From an uncultured Lachnospiraceae bacterium (GTDB lineage Bacteria; Bacillota; Clostridia; Lachnospirales; Lachnospiraceae): a stretch of DNA of 64,000 nucleotides. Positions 43,781-53,142 of this stretch are shown here, piece after piece. The number at the start of each line of letters is the position of its first letter. The stretch's first letter is position 1. The translations under genes and the position numbers were made by a program. Under the pieces are notes generated by a model that was not told where the DNA came from, searched no databases, and saw only the letters and a program-made list of their open reading frames with translations. The stretch lies in contig CANPYY010000005.1 of the NCBI GenBank assembly GCA_947588675.1, positions 40,933-104,932 of the forward strand. Reading direction: 5' to 3'.

Positions 43781-45154
43781 CTATCTTTTATCAAGCTCTT
43801 TATAATCTTTATGAACTCCAACAAACTTATAAGCCGGTCTTATTATCTTACCGTTATTGACAAGTTCTTCAAGCCTGTGCGCACACCATCCCGACATTCT
43901 TGAAATAGTAAATATCGGTGTAAACAGTTCTTCAGGAATCTCAAGCATTGAATATACAAGTCCGCTGTAAAAATCTACATTCGCACATACAGGTTTAAAC
44001 AACTGCCTTTGTATGGTAATAAGTTCAGAAGCAATCCTTTCTACGGTTTCATATAATTTGAACTCTTTTTCCCTGCCTTTTTCTACAGATAACTGCTTAG
44101 CATAATCTTTAAGGATAATTTTTCTCGGGTCAGATAATGTATATACCGCATGTCCCATACCATATATAAGACCTGCTCTATCAAACGCCTCCTTATTAAG
44201 GATTTTCATGAGATATTCCCTAATCTTATCTTCATCATCCCAGTCGCTTATATGTGCTTTAATATCAGCAAACATCTGTGTTACTTTCATATTTGCGCCA
44301 CCATGCCTCGGACCTTTAAGCGAACCTATGGACGCCGTTATTGCTGAATATGAATCTGTTCCCGTAGTGCTTACAACATGCGTGGTAAATGTAGAGTTAT
44401 TACCTCCTCCATGTTCTGCATGAAGTACAAGCGCCATATCAAGAATTTTTGCTTCAAGCGGTGTATATTTACCGTCATATCTTAACATCCTGAGTATATT
44501 CTCCGCTATTGAACAGCTTTTATCCGGATTGCGGATTACAAGCGTTGCATCCTTTTTAAAATGCAGATATGCATGATACGCATATACCGATATCAGCGGA
44601 ACTTTACTGATTAACTGAAGCGATTGCCTTAACACGTTAGGCACCGATATATCATCAGGGTTCGGATCATATGAATACAGCGTAAGTATTCCTTTCTGCA
44701 ATGCATTCATAATATTTGAACTCGGCGCCTTCATAATAACATCACGTACAAACTGCCCTGACAATTCCTGCATTTCCGCAAGTATCACTTTAAAACTTTC
44801 AAGCTGCTTTTCGTTTGGCAGTTCCCCAAACAACAGCAGATATGTAGTTTCTTCAAAACAAAACCTTCTCTTATCAAAATCCTTTACCAGTTCACATATA
44901 TTATATCCCTGATAATACAGTTCACCATCCGACGGTATCTTACGTCCCTCAATAGTTTTATATGAAACTACGTCTGATATTTCCGTAAGCCCTGTAAGCA
45001 CACCCTTACCATTGGCATCACGAAGTCCCCTTTTTACATCATATTCTTCGTACAGGTCCAGATTAATAGCTCCGGACGCCATACAGTACTGTACAAGTTC
45101 ATCGAATTGTTCCCGCGCTTTAGGTCCCATTTCCATAATTGATCTTTTCGCCAT
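43781..45154 (-). CDS. Citrate/2-methylcitrate synthase
   Basis: LVLHAEHGGGNNSTFTTHVVSTTGTDSYSAITASIGSLKGPRHGGAN; RBS AAGGGGGAATT before ATG 45154. Confidence 0.95.
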   Translation of the reverse strand: MAKRSIMEMGPKAREQFDELVQYCMASGAINLDLYEEYDVKRGLRDANGKGVLTGLTEISDVVSYKTIEGRKIPSDGELYYQGYNICELVKDFDKRRFCFEETTYLLLFGELPNEKQLESFKVILAEMQELSGQFVRDVIMKAPSSNIMNALQKGILTLYSYDPNPDDISVPNVLRQSLQLISKVPLISVYAYHAYLHFKKDATLVIRNPDKSCSIAENILRMLRYDGKYTPLEAKILDMALVLHAEHGGGNNSTFTTHVVSTTGTDSYSAITASIGSLKGPRHGGANMKVTQMFADIKAHISDWDDEDKIREYLMKILNKEAFDRAGLIYGMGHAVYTLSDPRKIILKDYAKQLSVEKGREKEFKLYETVERIASELITIQRQLFKPVCANVDFYSGLVYSMLEIPEELFTPIFTISRMSGWCAHRLEELVNNGKIIRPAYKFVGVHKDYKELDKR

Positions 45155-45276
45155 ATAATTCCCCCTTATTACAATAATCTGCATAAATAGCACCCTGCAT
45201 TTATGTATACGCTAGGTAAAAAAAATCGTGCCTCAGCTACGCTAACGCACAACATTGTCTTTACATATAATAACAT

Positions 45277-45306
45277 TTTAGCCCGGCAATGTCAAGCCGG
45301 GCTAAA
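45277..45306 (-). terminator. Terminator after the oxidoreductase operon
   Basis: TTTAGCCCGGC/GCCGGGCTAAA 11-bp perfect stem. Confidence 0.75.
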
Positions 45307-45308
45307 TA

Positions 45309-46262
45309 TTACATATTACATTTTATAAGTATTTCATTCCAGTTTTTATCAACTTCCTTCTGGAAATCTGCAAGAAGTTCTTCATTTTCCGGTTTGAACA
45401 AATGCCTGAATCTTCTCTGCGGTCTTAAAAAGTCTTCAATAGGCAGTTTCTTTTTCGGCGTATATGTCAGCGTCCATGTACCGTCAATCACTTCAAACAT
45501 AGGCCAATAACACGTATCAACTGCCAGTCTGCATATTTCCATCATATCCGATGTTTCATAACCCCATCCCCTCGGACATGGCGAAAGCACATTCAGGAAT
45601 GCCGGTCCCGGAGTATATATCGCCTTTTCTGCTTTGGTGTATATATCCTTGAAGTTACCTAAAAATGTTGTCTGTCCAACATACGGGATATGATGTTCCG
45701 CCATTATTGCCGCCAGGTCTTTTCTTACCTGTACTTTACCATTCTTTACCTTTCCCGCAGGAGTTGTAGTTGTATCGGCAAACCTTGGTGTTGCAGACGA
45801 ACGCTGTGTTCCGGTATTCATATATGCGCCGTTATCATAACATACATATACAAAATCATGTCCTCTTTCCATTGCTCCCGACATTGACTGGAACCCAATA
45901 TCATATGTTCCGCCGTCACCGCCGAAAGTAATAAACTTATATTCGCCTTTTATCTTTCCCTGTCCTTTAAGTACCCTGTAAGCCGTTTCAACACCCGACA
46001 TGGTCGCGCCTGCATTTTCAAACGCATTATGTATATAACTGTCCTCATATGCTGAATAAGGATACATATAAGAAGATACTTCAAGGCAACTTGTTGCATT
46101 TCCGACTACAGCCTTATCTCCCTCATGCAGGGAACGAAGCACTGAACGGACAGCAACAGCTCCGCCACAGCCGGCACACATTCTGTGTCCGGGTACAAAT
46201 CTGTCCTTTTTATTAATCATTTCCTCTTTAAAATTATATGATTTATTCATAACATTATCCAT
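45309..46262 (-). CDS. 2-oxoacid:ferredoxin oxidoreductase beta subunit (TPP-binding)
   Basis: GHRMCAGCGGAVAVRSVLR, FGGDGGTYDIGFQSMSGAMERGHDFVYVCYDNGAYMNTG. Confidence 0.93.
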   Translation of the reverse strand: MDNVMNKSYNFKEEMINKKDRFVPGHRMCAGCGGAVAVRSVLRSLHEGDKAVVGNATSCLEVSSYMYPYSAYEDSYIHNAFENAGATMSGVETAYRVLKGQGKIKGEYKFITFGGDGGTYDIGFQSMSGAMERGHDFVYVCYDNGAYMNTGTQRSSATPRFADTTTTPAGKVKNGKVQVRKDLAAIMAEHHIPYVGQTTFLGNFKDIYTKAEKAIYTPGPAFLNVLSPCPRGWGYETSDMMEICRLAVDTCYWPMFEVIDGTWTLTYTPKKKLPIEDFLRPQRRFRHLFKPENEELLADFQKEVDKNWNEILIKCNM

Positions 46263-46273
46263 TTGTAGCCACC

Positions 46274-47458
46274 TCACTCCCTAAGTCCGATATATCTGTA
46301 ATTATCTCTTACTTCATGTGTTTCTGCTATTCTGTAAAGTTCTTCATAAACCTTTTCAAAATCATCCGTAGTAATATCACGTCCACCAAGTCCATATATG
46401 TAATTTACAACTTCGGCATTCACTTTCGCGCGATATAATGCCGCAGTAACTTCGGCTCCAAGCGGTCCTCCGGTTCCCGAGAACATCTCGGAACGGTCAA
46501 GTATCGCAACGGCTTTTACTTTGCTTAACGCTGCCGCTATTTCTTCATCAGGGAACGGACGGAACACCCTTATCTTAACAAGTCCTACCTTTTTACCTGT
46601 AGTGCTTCTTATATGTTCTATGGCTGCTTTTGCCGTTCCCGCCGCAGAACCGATAACTACAACAGCATATTCCGCATCTTCCATTCTGTATTCTTCAAAG
46701 AAACCGTACTTTCTTCCTGAAATTTTTTCAAATTCCTCTGCTACCGAAAGAATAACCTTTCTGGCATTAAGCATTGCCTGTCTTTGTCCCCTCTTAGATT
46801 CCATATAATAATTGGATACTGCATAAGGTCCTATAGCCATAGGTTCTTTCTCATTAAGCAGAAAATGCTCCGGGTTTCGTTCTCCCACAAAAGCTTTTAC
46901 AAGTTCATCTTCAACAAGTTCTATATTCTCTACGCCATGGCTTGTTATAAAACCGTCCTGGCATATCATTACAGGCAGCATAACATCTTTATTTTCCGCT
47001 ATTTTAAATGACTGCAGGAAATTATCATAAGCCTCCTGATTCGACTCAGCATATATCTGAATCCAGCCGCTGTCCCTTGCTCCCATACTGTCGGAATGGT
47101 CGGCATTAATATTGATAGGTCCTGAAAGCGCCCTGTTCACAAGCGCAAGCACTATCGGAAGCCTGTCTGACGCCGCAACATAAAGTTCTTCCCACATAAG
47201 TGCAAGACCACACGATGAAGTTGCCGTAAGAGTTCTTGCGCCTGCCGCGGAAGCTCCTATTGCCGCACTCATAGAGCTGTGCTCGCTTTCTACATGAATA
47301 AATTCAGTATCTATATCTCCGTTTGCTATGTATGAAGCAACATACTGCGGTATTTCGGTAGACGGAGTAATAGGAAATGCCGGCATTACATCCGGATTAA
47401 TCTGTTTGATTGCATAGGCAACCGCTTCATTACCCGATAATCTTTCTCTTATAGACAT
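46274..47458 (-). CDS. 2-oxoacid:ferredoxin oxidoreductase alpha subunit
   Basis: GNEAVAYAIKQINPDVMPAFPITPSTEIP, HVESEHSSMSAAIGASAAGARTLTATSS. Confidence 0.93.
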   Translation of the reverse strand: MSIRERLSGNEAVAYAIKQINPDVMPAFPITPSTEIPQYVASYIANGDIDTEFIHVESEHSSMSAAIGASAAGARTLTATSSCGLALMWEELYVAASDRLPIVLALVNRALSGPININADHSDSMGARDSGWIQIYAESNQEAYDNFLQSFKIAENKDVMLPVMICQDGFITSHGVENIELVEDELVKAFVGERNPEHFLLNEKEPMAIGPYAVSNYYMESKRGQRQAMLNARKVILSVAEEFEKISGRKYGFFEEYRMEDAEYAVVVIGSAAGTAKAAIEHIRSTTGKKVGLVKIRVFRPFPDEEIAAALSKVKAVAILDRSEMFSGTGGPLGAEVTAALYRAKVNAEVVNYIYGLGGRDITTDDFEKVYEELYRIAETHEVRDNYRYIGLRE

Positions 47459-47461
47459 TCT

Positions 47462-47752
47462 TTACACCTCCATGCTTATTGCATCAAATGGACACACCTT
47501 GGCGCATATTCCACAGCCTTTGCAGTGATCCATGTCAAATTCTATTTTTTCATCTTTAGTAACAAGTATACTCATATCAGGGCATACAGGCACACAAAGG
47601 AAACAATCCCTGCATTTTTCAGAATTATGTACCGGTCTTTGCGTCCTCCACTCTCCCGTTTTAAATTCTCTCGATGTAGCAGCCTCAAAAAGCTTATTTC
47701 CTTCTGTTATGTCCTGCCATGGTGACTGTTCATTAATCTTATCGCCTATCAT
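47462..47752 (-). CDS. 2-oxoacid:ferredoxin oxidoreductase delta subunit (2x4Fe-4S)
   Basis: CRDCFLCVPVCPD and CKGCGICAKVCPF. Confidence 0.93.
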   Translation of the reverse strand: MIGDKINEQSPWQDITEGNKLFEAATSREFKTGEWRTQRPVHNSEKCRDCFLCVPVCPDMSILVTKDEKIEFDMDHCKGCGICAKVCPFDAISMEV

Positions 47753-48330
47753 ACTGCAACCTCCTCAAATGTCATACGAAGCGCATTCATATTACCATCT
47801 ATTACTTCAGGTTTTTTACTGAATTTATGTTTATATGAAGCCTCCATTTCATTAAGAAACTGTTCCTTATCCATAACCTTTGATACAGCTACGACTGCCG
47901 CAAGCATCGGTGAATTTGGAAAATACTTTCCAAGCGTTGCAACAGATATTTTCCTCGCATCAACAGTATATACCTTTCCTTTATAACCTCTAAGCTTTGG
48001 TATTATTTCCTGAGGCGGTTTTGCAGAATTTACTATTACCGCCCCTTCAGGATTCAACCCTGCCGTAACGTCAATTCCTTCAAGAAGGCCTTCGTCCACA
48101 ACTACAACATAATCCGGCTCATATATATTTGAATGAACCGTTATCGGCAAATCACTGATTCTGTTGTAGGCTGTAATAGGAGCTCCCATTCGCTCCGGAC
48201 CATATTCCGGGAATCCCTGAACATATTTTCCGGCTTTAAAGGACACATCGGCAAGTAAAAGCGCCGCTGTTTTAGCTCCCTGGCCTCCCCTTCCATGCCA
48301 TCTGATTTCAATAGTGTTTTTCAACTCCAT
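47749..48330 (-). CDS. 2-oxoacid:ferredoxin oxidoreductase gamma subunit
   Basis: IRWHGRGGQGAKTAALLLADVSFKAGKYVQGFPEYGPERMGAPITAY. Confidence 0.93.
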   Translation of the reverse strand: MELKNTIEIRWHGRGGQGAKTAALLLADVSFKAGKYVQGFPEYGPERMGAPITAYNRISDLPITVHSNIYEPDYVVVVDEGLLEGIDVTAGLNPEGAVIVNSAKPPQEIIPKLRGYKGKVYTVDARKISVATLGKYFPNSPMLAAVVAVSKVMDKEQFLNEMEASYKHKFSKKPEVIDGNMNALRMTFEEVAV

Positions 48331-48372
48331 TTACCTTCTTTCTTATTTTTTCTTGTTAAATGTTTTTATAGA

Positions 48373-48630
48373 AACAAAAAAACTCCGACCGCCCGTAAAC
48401 GGTAAGAGTTAAAGTTTCCAAAAATTCATTAAACCATCTACGACATACCATCATATGCGGCCCTATTTACGGCAGGCTTCCGTCAGCATTTACTTATACC
48501 TTTAATATACTTTCAACGCTGCAACTCAGGAGGGATGTTCAATTAGTTTCTACTTGTACCGCTTCCCAGCATATGCGGCTCTCTTTGACTTTCAAAACAA
48601 ATCTACTGTCTCCGTCACAGTCTTTATGTT
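48373..48630 (-). promoter_or_regulatory. T-box-like leader upstream of the oxidoreductase operon
   Basis: On minus strand: GACGGAGACAGTAGA, AGAGAGCCGC..GCTGGGAAGCGGTAC, GAACATCCCTCCTGAGTTGCAG, AGTAAATGCTGACGG...CCGT, degenerate T-box GATGGTATGTCG, terminator 48381-48410. Confidence 0.75.
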
Positions 48631-48763
48631 TAAATATTCAACTTTAAAAATGATTATATAAATAAGTTTTTGTTTTGTCAATAGTTTTTTCTATTGATTT
48701 TGAGAGGTTAAAGTGATAATATGTTACCGAAAAAAGGTTTTTATAACATGGAGGTAAATTATT

Positions 48764-49552
48764 ATGAAAAAATTAATTGTAGCGCTTTTGTCTGTTGCAA
48801 TGGTTTTATCACTTGCGGCATGCAGCAAAAAAACTGAAACTTCAGGAAGCGACCTGGATTACGTGAAGCAAAAAGGCAAACTGGTAGTCGGTATCACGGA
48901 TTTTGCACCAATGGACTATAAAGAAGACAGTGAAGAATGGATTGGTTTTGATGCCGATATGGCAAAAGCATTTGCAGCAAGCATCGGCGTCGATGTAGAA
49001 TTTGTTGAGATTAACTGGGATAATAAAGTTCCCGAACTTGACGGCAAAAATATCGACTGTACCTGGAACGGTATGACTCTTACAGATGAAGTTACATCAG
49101 CTATGGATTGTTCTAATGCATACTGCCGCAATTCACAGATAGTTATCGTTAAGGCTGATAAAGCTGAAGAATATAACAGTACGGACAGTATTAAAGAGCT
49201 TTCATTTGCTGTCGAGGCCGGAAGCGCCGGTGAGGAAATGGCTAAAGAAAACGGTTATACATATAACTCCGTTGAACAGCAGTCAAATGCGCTCATGGAA
49301 GTTGCAGCAGGTACATCTGACGCCGCTATTATAGATTCACTTATGGCTTATGCAATGGTAGGCGAGGGCACGGACTATGCAGACCTTACATATACTGTTG
49401 AACTTAACAGCGAAGAATATGGCGTTGGTTTCCGTAAAGGTTCAGACCTCGTTCAGGCACTCAACGATTTCTTTAAAACAAGTTATGAAGATGGAAGTCT
49501 TCTTGAATGCGCTCAGAAATATGGTATTGAAAATTCAATAATTGCTCAGTAA
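48764..49552 (+). CDS. Amino-acid ABC transporter substrate-binding lipoprotein
   Basis: LSLAACSKK lipobox; KLVVGITDFAPMDYKE...WIGFDADMAKAFA. Confidence 0.92.
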   Translation: MKKLIVALLSVAMVLSLAACSKKTETSGSDLDYVKQKGKLVVGITDFAPMDYKEDSEEWIGFDADMAKAFAASIGVDVEFVEINWDNKVPELDGKNIDCTWNGMTLTDEVTSAMDCSNAYCRNSQIVIVKADKAEEYNSTDSIKELSFAVEAGSAGEEMAKENGYTYNSVEQQSNALMEVAAGTSDAAIIDSLMAYAMVGEGTDYADLTYTVELNSEEYGVGFRKGSDLVQALNDFFKTSYEDGSLLECAQKYGIENSIIAQ

Positions 49553-49654
49553 TATTACTTTTAATATTGTATTTAAGAAATTAAGAAATAGAGAGTGGAA
49601 TTTCCGCCCTCTATTTTCTGTATAAGATAAAGCAGAAAGAAGTGTGATAAAATA

Positions 49655-50341
49655 ATGGAATTAATAATGAAACAGCTGCCTATAGTTATCGGTTCCCTTA
49701 ACATAGGTTTTTTACAGACATTAAAACTTTTCTTCGTAACGCTTATCGGGTCATTTCCATTAGGACTTATTATTGCGTTTGGTTCAATGTCACGTTTTGC
49801 TCCGGTAAAATACATTTCAAAACTGTTTGTCTGGATAATCAGGGGAACTCCCCTCATGCTCCAGATGATGATTATTTATTATTTTCCCGGACTTGTTTTA
49901 CATAACAACATATGGGGAAGCGGTGAAATGGGTCGTTTTCTTGCCGCTTCAGTATCTTTTATTATTAACTATTCATGCTACTTTTCTGAAATATACCGCG
50001 GCGGAATACAGAGTATCCCCATAGGTCAGGAAGAAGCGGGGCTTGTTCTCGGCATGACAAAAAGCCAGATATTTTTTAAAGTAACACTGCTTCAGATGAT
50101 AAAACGTATTGTACCCCCTATTTCAAATGAAATAATAACACTTGTTAAAGATACCTCCCTTGCACGTATTATTGCCCTTCAGGAAATCATATGGGCAGGC
50201 CAGTCTTTCCTCAAAGGCTCCCACGGTATATCGGGCGCCATATGGCCTTTATTCTTTACAATGATATATTATCTTGTATTCAGTGGTATTCTTACCGTCC
50301 TTTTAGGAAAATTAGAGAAAAAATTAAATTATTTCAGATAG
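49655..50341 (+). CDS. Amino-acid ABC transporter permease (HisM/GlnP type)
   Basis: FVWIIRGTPLMLQMM, EIYRGGIQSIPIGQEEAGLVLGMTKSQIFFKV. Confidence 0.94.
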   Translation: MELIMKQLPIVIGSLNIGFLQTLKLFFVTLIGSFPLGLIIAFGSMSRFAPVKYISKLFVWIIRGTPLMLQMMIIYYFPGLVLHNNIWGSGEMGRFLAASVSFIINYSCYFSEIYRGGIQSIPIGQEEAGLVLGMTKSQIFFKVTLLQMIKRIVPPISNEIITLVKDTSLARIIALQEIIWAGQSFLKGSHGISGAIWPLFFTMIYYLVFSGILTVLLGKLEKKLNYFR

Positions 50342-50354
50342 GAGGAACAACAGC

Positions 50355-51137
50355 ATGTCAATTTTAGAAGTTAAAAATATAAGCAAATCATTTGAAAATA
50401 CAAAGGTTTTGAAAGATATAAACTTTACGTTGGAAAAAGGCGAAGTCCTGTCAATTATAGGTTCTTCCGGAAGCGGAAAAACAACTCTCCTCCGGTGCCT
50501 TAACTTTCTTGAACGCCCGGACAGAGGAATAATAAAAGTAAATGATGAAATATTATTTAACTCGGAAGATCCGAATACTCTAAAGGAAGCAGAAATACGT
50601 AAGAAACGGCTTCATTTCGGGCTTGTATTCCAGTCATTCAATCTGTTTCCGCAATATACCGCGCTGGAAAACGTAATGCTGGCAAAACAACTTCTTGCAA
50701 AACAGCTTCCCGAATACAAAACAGATAAAAAAGATATCCTTAACGATATAAAAAATCAGGCGGAGGAACTGCTTATACAAATGGGACTTCATGACCGCAT
50801 GTCCAACTACCCGCACCAGCTTTCCGGCGGACAATGTCAGCGTGTCGCAATAGCACGCGCCCTTGCACTTAAACCCGATATACTGTGCTTTGATGAACCC
50901 ACATCAGCCCTTGACCCGGAACTTACAGGCGAGGTCCTCAAAGTTATTAAAAAACTGTCCGAGCAGAATACTACAATGATTATCGTCACCCATGAAATGT
51001 CTTTTGCAAAAGATGTTTCCAATCAGGTTATTTTCATGGATGACGGTTATGTACTGGAATGCGGAAAACCTTCACAGATATTTGACAACCCGGCAAATGA
51101 AAGAACAAGACAGTTTCTTTCACATTATAATCAATAG
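50355..51137 (+). CDS. Amino-acid ABC transporter ATP-binding protein (GlnQ type)
   Basis: IGSSGSGKTTLLRCLNFLERP, LSGGQCQRVAIARAL, CFDEPTSALDPEL. Confidence 0.95.
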   Translation: MSILEVKNISKSFENTKVLKDINFTLEKGEVLSIIGSSGSGKTTLLRCLNFLERPDRGIIKVNDEILFNSEDPNTLKEAEIRKKRLHFGLVFQSFNLFPQYTALENVMLAKQLLAKQLPEYKTDKKDILNDIKNQAEELLIQMGLHDRMSNYPHQLSGGQCQRVAIARALALKPDILCFDEPTSALDPELTGEVLKVIKKLSEQNTTMIIVTHEMSFAKDVSNQVIFMDDGYVLECGKPSQIFDNPANERTRQFLSHYNQ

Positions 51138-51158
51138 CCTGTATAATACCATTATATT

Positions 51159-52058
51159 TTACGCTTCGCCTGATATCAGCCACGGCGACGGCTGCGCTAC
51201 AAATATACTGTTTTTATCAGTCTTTGATATGGATATCTGCATTGCCTCCATGTTTTGTATATTATATTTTTCAAATATATTTTTAATATCTGCAAGTATA
51301 TTAAGCTCCAGCGTATATATAATAAACTGCATATGAGGATTCTTTTTAAGAAGCTGCTCTACATCTTCCTCAAGCGTTTCTGACGCTACTATAAATGCAA
51401 GTCTTGGAGCAGGAAGGTCTTTCATTGCATCCTCGTCAAGGGATTCTATTATCTGTACATTATGTACGCCAAACTGCTCTACATTATCCCGCATGGTTCT
51501 CTTGGAACCCTTGTCCTTTTCTACGGCTATGACAGTACCTTCGCTTGCAGCTATTGCCGTTTCAACAACTATGCTCTCGCCGCTGACGATACATATAACG
51601 TCCTGAACATCCACCGACAGCATACTCATTATAACCGCACGTATTTCATTTCCTACATAACGTACTGTTCCTGCACTGAAAAATTCATTCTTTATTCCAA
51701 CCCTGAATGATTCCCTCGTATTTTCATTCACAATAAATATTACCGTAGGCGCCTTTATTTTTTTGTTAAGCACGTCTTTTACTTTGGCATGTTTTACTTC
51801 GCCGCTTCCGCATTCTCCCTCTCCTATCCACACATCATAATCCCCAAATCCTGCTTCCCAGAACTGAAACAGAAGATTTTCATGCATATCATTTGCAAAA
51901 ACCATAACCCTCTTGTGGGTTTCAACGGTCGGAAGCACATTTTTCTTCTTGGTACATATATCAAGCATCTTAATTTTCTCAGGACTTACGTCCATATTTT
52001 CTGAAAAATATGCAAGCCACTGAAGCATATTGTTGTTAGTATACTTATTATCCGTCAT
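51159..52058 (-). CDS. CbiE/CbiT (precorrin-6Y methylase)-like protein with degenerate SAM-binding motif
   Basis: GTVRYVGNEIRAVIMSMLSV...CIVSGESIVVETAIAASEGTVIAVEKDKGSKRTMRDNVEQFGVHNVQIIE follows CbiT layout; N-terminal WIGEGECGSGEVKHAKVKDVL resembles the CbiE C-terminus. Confidence 0.6.
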   Translation of the reverse strand: MTDNKYTNNNMLQWLAYFSENMDVSPEKIKMLDICTKKKNVLPTVETHKRVMVFANDMHENLLFQFWEAGFGDYDVWIGEGECGSGEVKHAKVKDVLNKKIKAPTVIFIVNENTRESFRVGIKNEFFSAGTVRYVGNEIRAVIMSMLSVDVQDVICIVSGESIVVETAIAASEGTVIAVEKDKGSKRTMRDNVEQFGVHNVQIIESLDEDAMKDLPAPRLAFIVASETLEEDVEQLLKKNPHMQFIIYTLELNILADIKNIFEKYNIQNMEAMQISISKTDKNSIFVAQPSPWLISGEA

Positions 52059-52097
52059 CTAATACGAACCTCCTCTTATAATATAATTTTTTACAAG

Positions 52098-52415
52098 CTA
52101 AAAACAATCAACCACAAGCCCGCTCACAAATACCATAACGCTTGACGAGAGAGCTACCGTAATTAGGCTTTTCCCAAAATACGCTAATATAACCGCCGTA
52201 ATAAATCCGCACAACGCCGATATAAAATACCTTGTAGAATAAAACACTCCCGGTACGGTCATGGCAGCAAGCACAGCATACGGTATATAACCCAGAAATG
52301 ATTTTATATATTTATTTTCTATTTTATTTTTAACAAGGATAAAAGGAACTACCCTTACAAGATAAGTCACACCTGCCATTACTCCAAGGTATAGCAGAAA
52401 TTCATAACCGTCCAT
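52098..52415 (-). CDS. AzlD family branched-chain amino acid transport protein
   Basis: ~105 aa 4-TM; VTYLVRVVPFILV typical AzlD; adjacent to AzlC. Confidence 0.87.
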   Translation of the reverse strand: MDGYEFLLYLGVMAGVTYLVRVVPFILVKNKIENKYIKSFLGYIPYAVLAAMTVPGVFYSTRYFISALCGFITAVILAYFGKSLITVALSSSVMVFVSGLVVDCF

Positions 52416-52432
52416 ACTTTAACTTCCTTTTA

Positions 52433-53122
52433 TTAATCCGGTTCGCTTCCCGGGAACAAAAGCGCCCCCAATGCCGAGGCTGTAACCGCACATATAATAA
52501 TTGCAAACCCCGACGATATCTTATCAAATATCGGAATATAATAAAGCATACAGCTTAATACCACAGAAACAGCTACAACAAATAATACAGCTTTACTGCG
52601 TCTTGCCGACGGTACAATTATCGCTATAAACATTCCGTAAAGCGCTATTCCAAGCGCGTCGCATACAACATCCGGCATTATATTCCCGCATACGGAACCT
52701 GCAAGCGTTCCAAGCGTCCAGCCTATATACGGTATTATAATCAGACCAAAGAAATAGCTTCGTTTTATTTCTTTTGCGGTATTCATTGCAACAGCAAATA
52801 TTTCATCAGTTATGCCAAATCCCAGAATCAGCCTGTAAATACCTTTAAATTTTTCCTCAGTTTTCTGCGACAACGATACCGACATCAGCGCGTATCTGAT
52901 ATTAATAACGAACTGGCTTATTGCCATCTCCAAAAGCCCGCCGGCCGCTGCCATCACTGTAATACCGGCATACTGGCCCGCCGAAGTCAGGTTTGCCATG
53001 GAAATAAGCACTGCCTCCCACCACGTAAATCCGTTTGAAACAGCCAGTATACCAAAGGAAAATGAAACCGAGAAATACCCCAATCCTATGGGTATGCCAT
53101 CTCTTATTCCCTTTTTTATCAT
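52433..53122 (-). CDS. AzlC family branched-chain amino acid permease
   Basis: GIRDGIPIGLGYFSVSFSFGILAVSNGFTWWEAVLIS...TSAGQYAG. Confidence 0.9.
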   Translation of the reverse strand: MIKKGIRDGIPIGLGYFSVSFSFGILAVSNGFTWWEAVLISMANLTSAGQYAGITVMAAAGGLLEMAISQFVINIRYALMSVSLSQKTEEKFKGIYRLILGFGITDEIFAVAMNTAKEIKRSYFFGLIIIPYIGWTLGTLAGSVCGNIMPDVVCDALGIALYGMFIAIIVPSARRSKAVLFVVAVSVVLSCMLYYIPIFDKISSGFAIIICAVTASALGALLFPGSEPD

Positions 53123-53142
53123 AAATAAATATTGCTCCTATA

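Noticed and set aside
48361-48640. Cobalamin or lysine riboswitch
   Set aside because: Key conserved cores were not found, whereas multiple T-box stem I/III motifs and order fit a T-box better.
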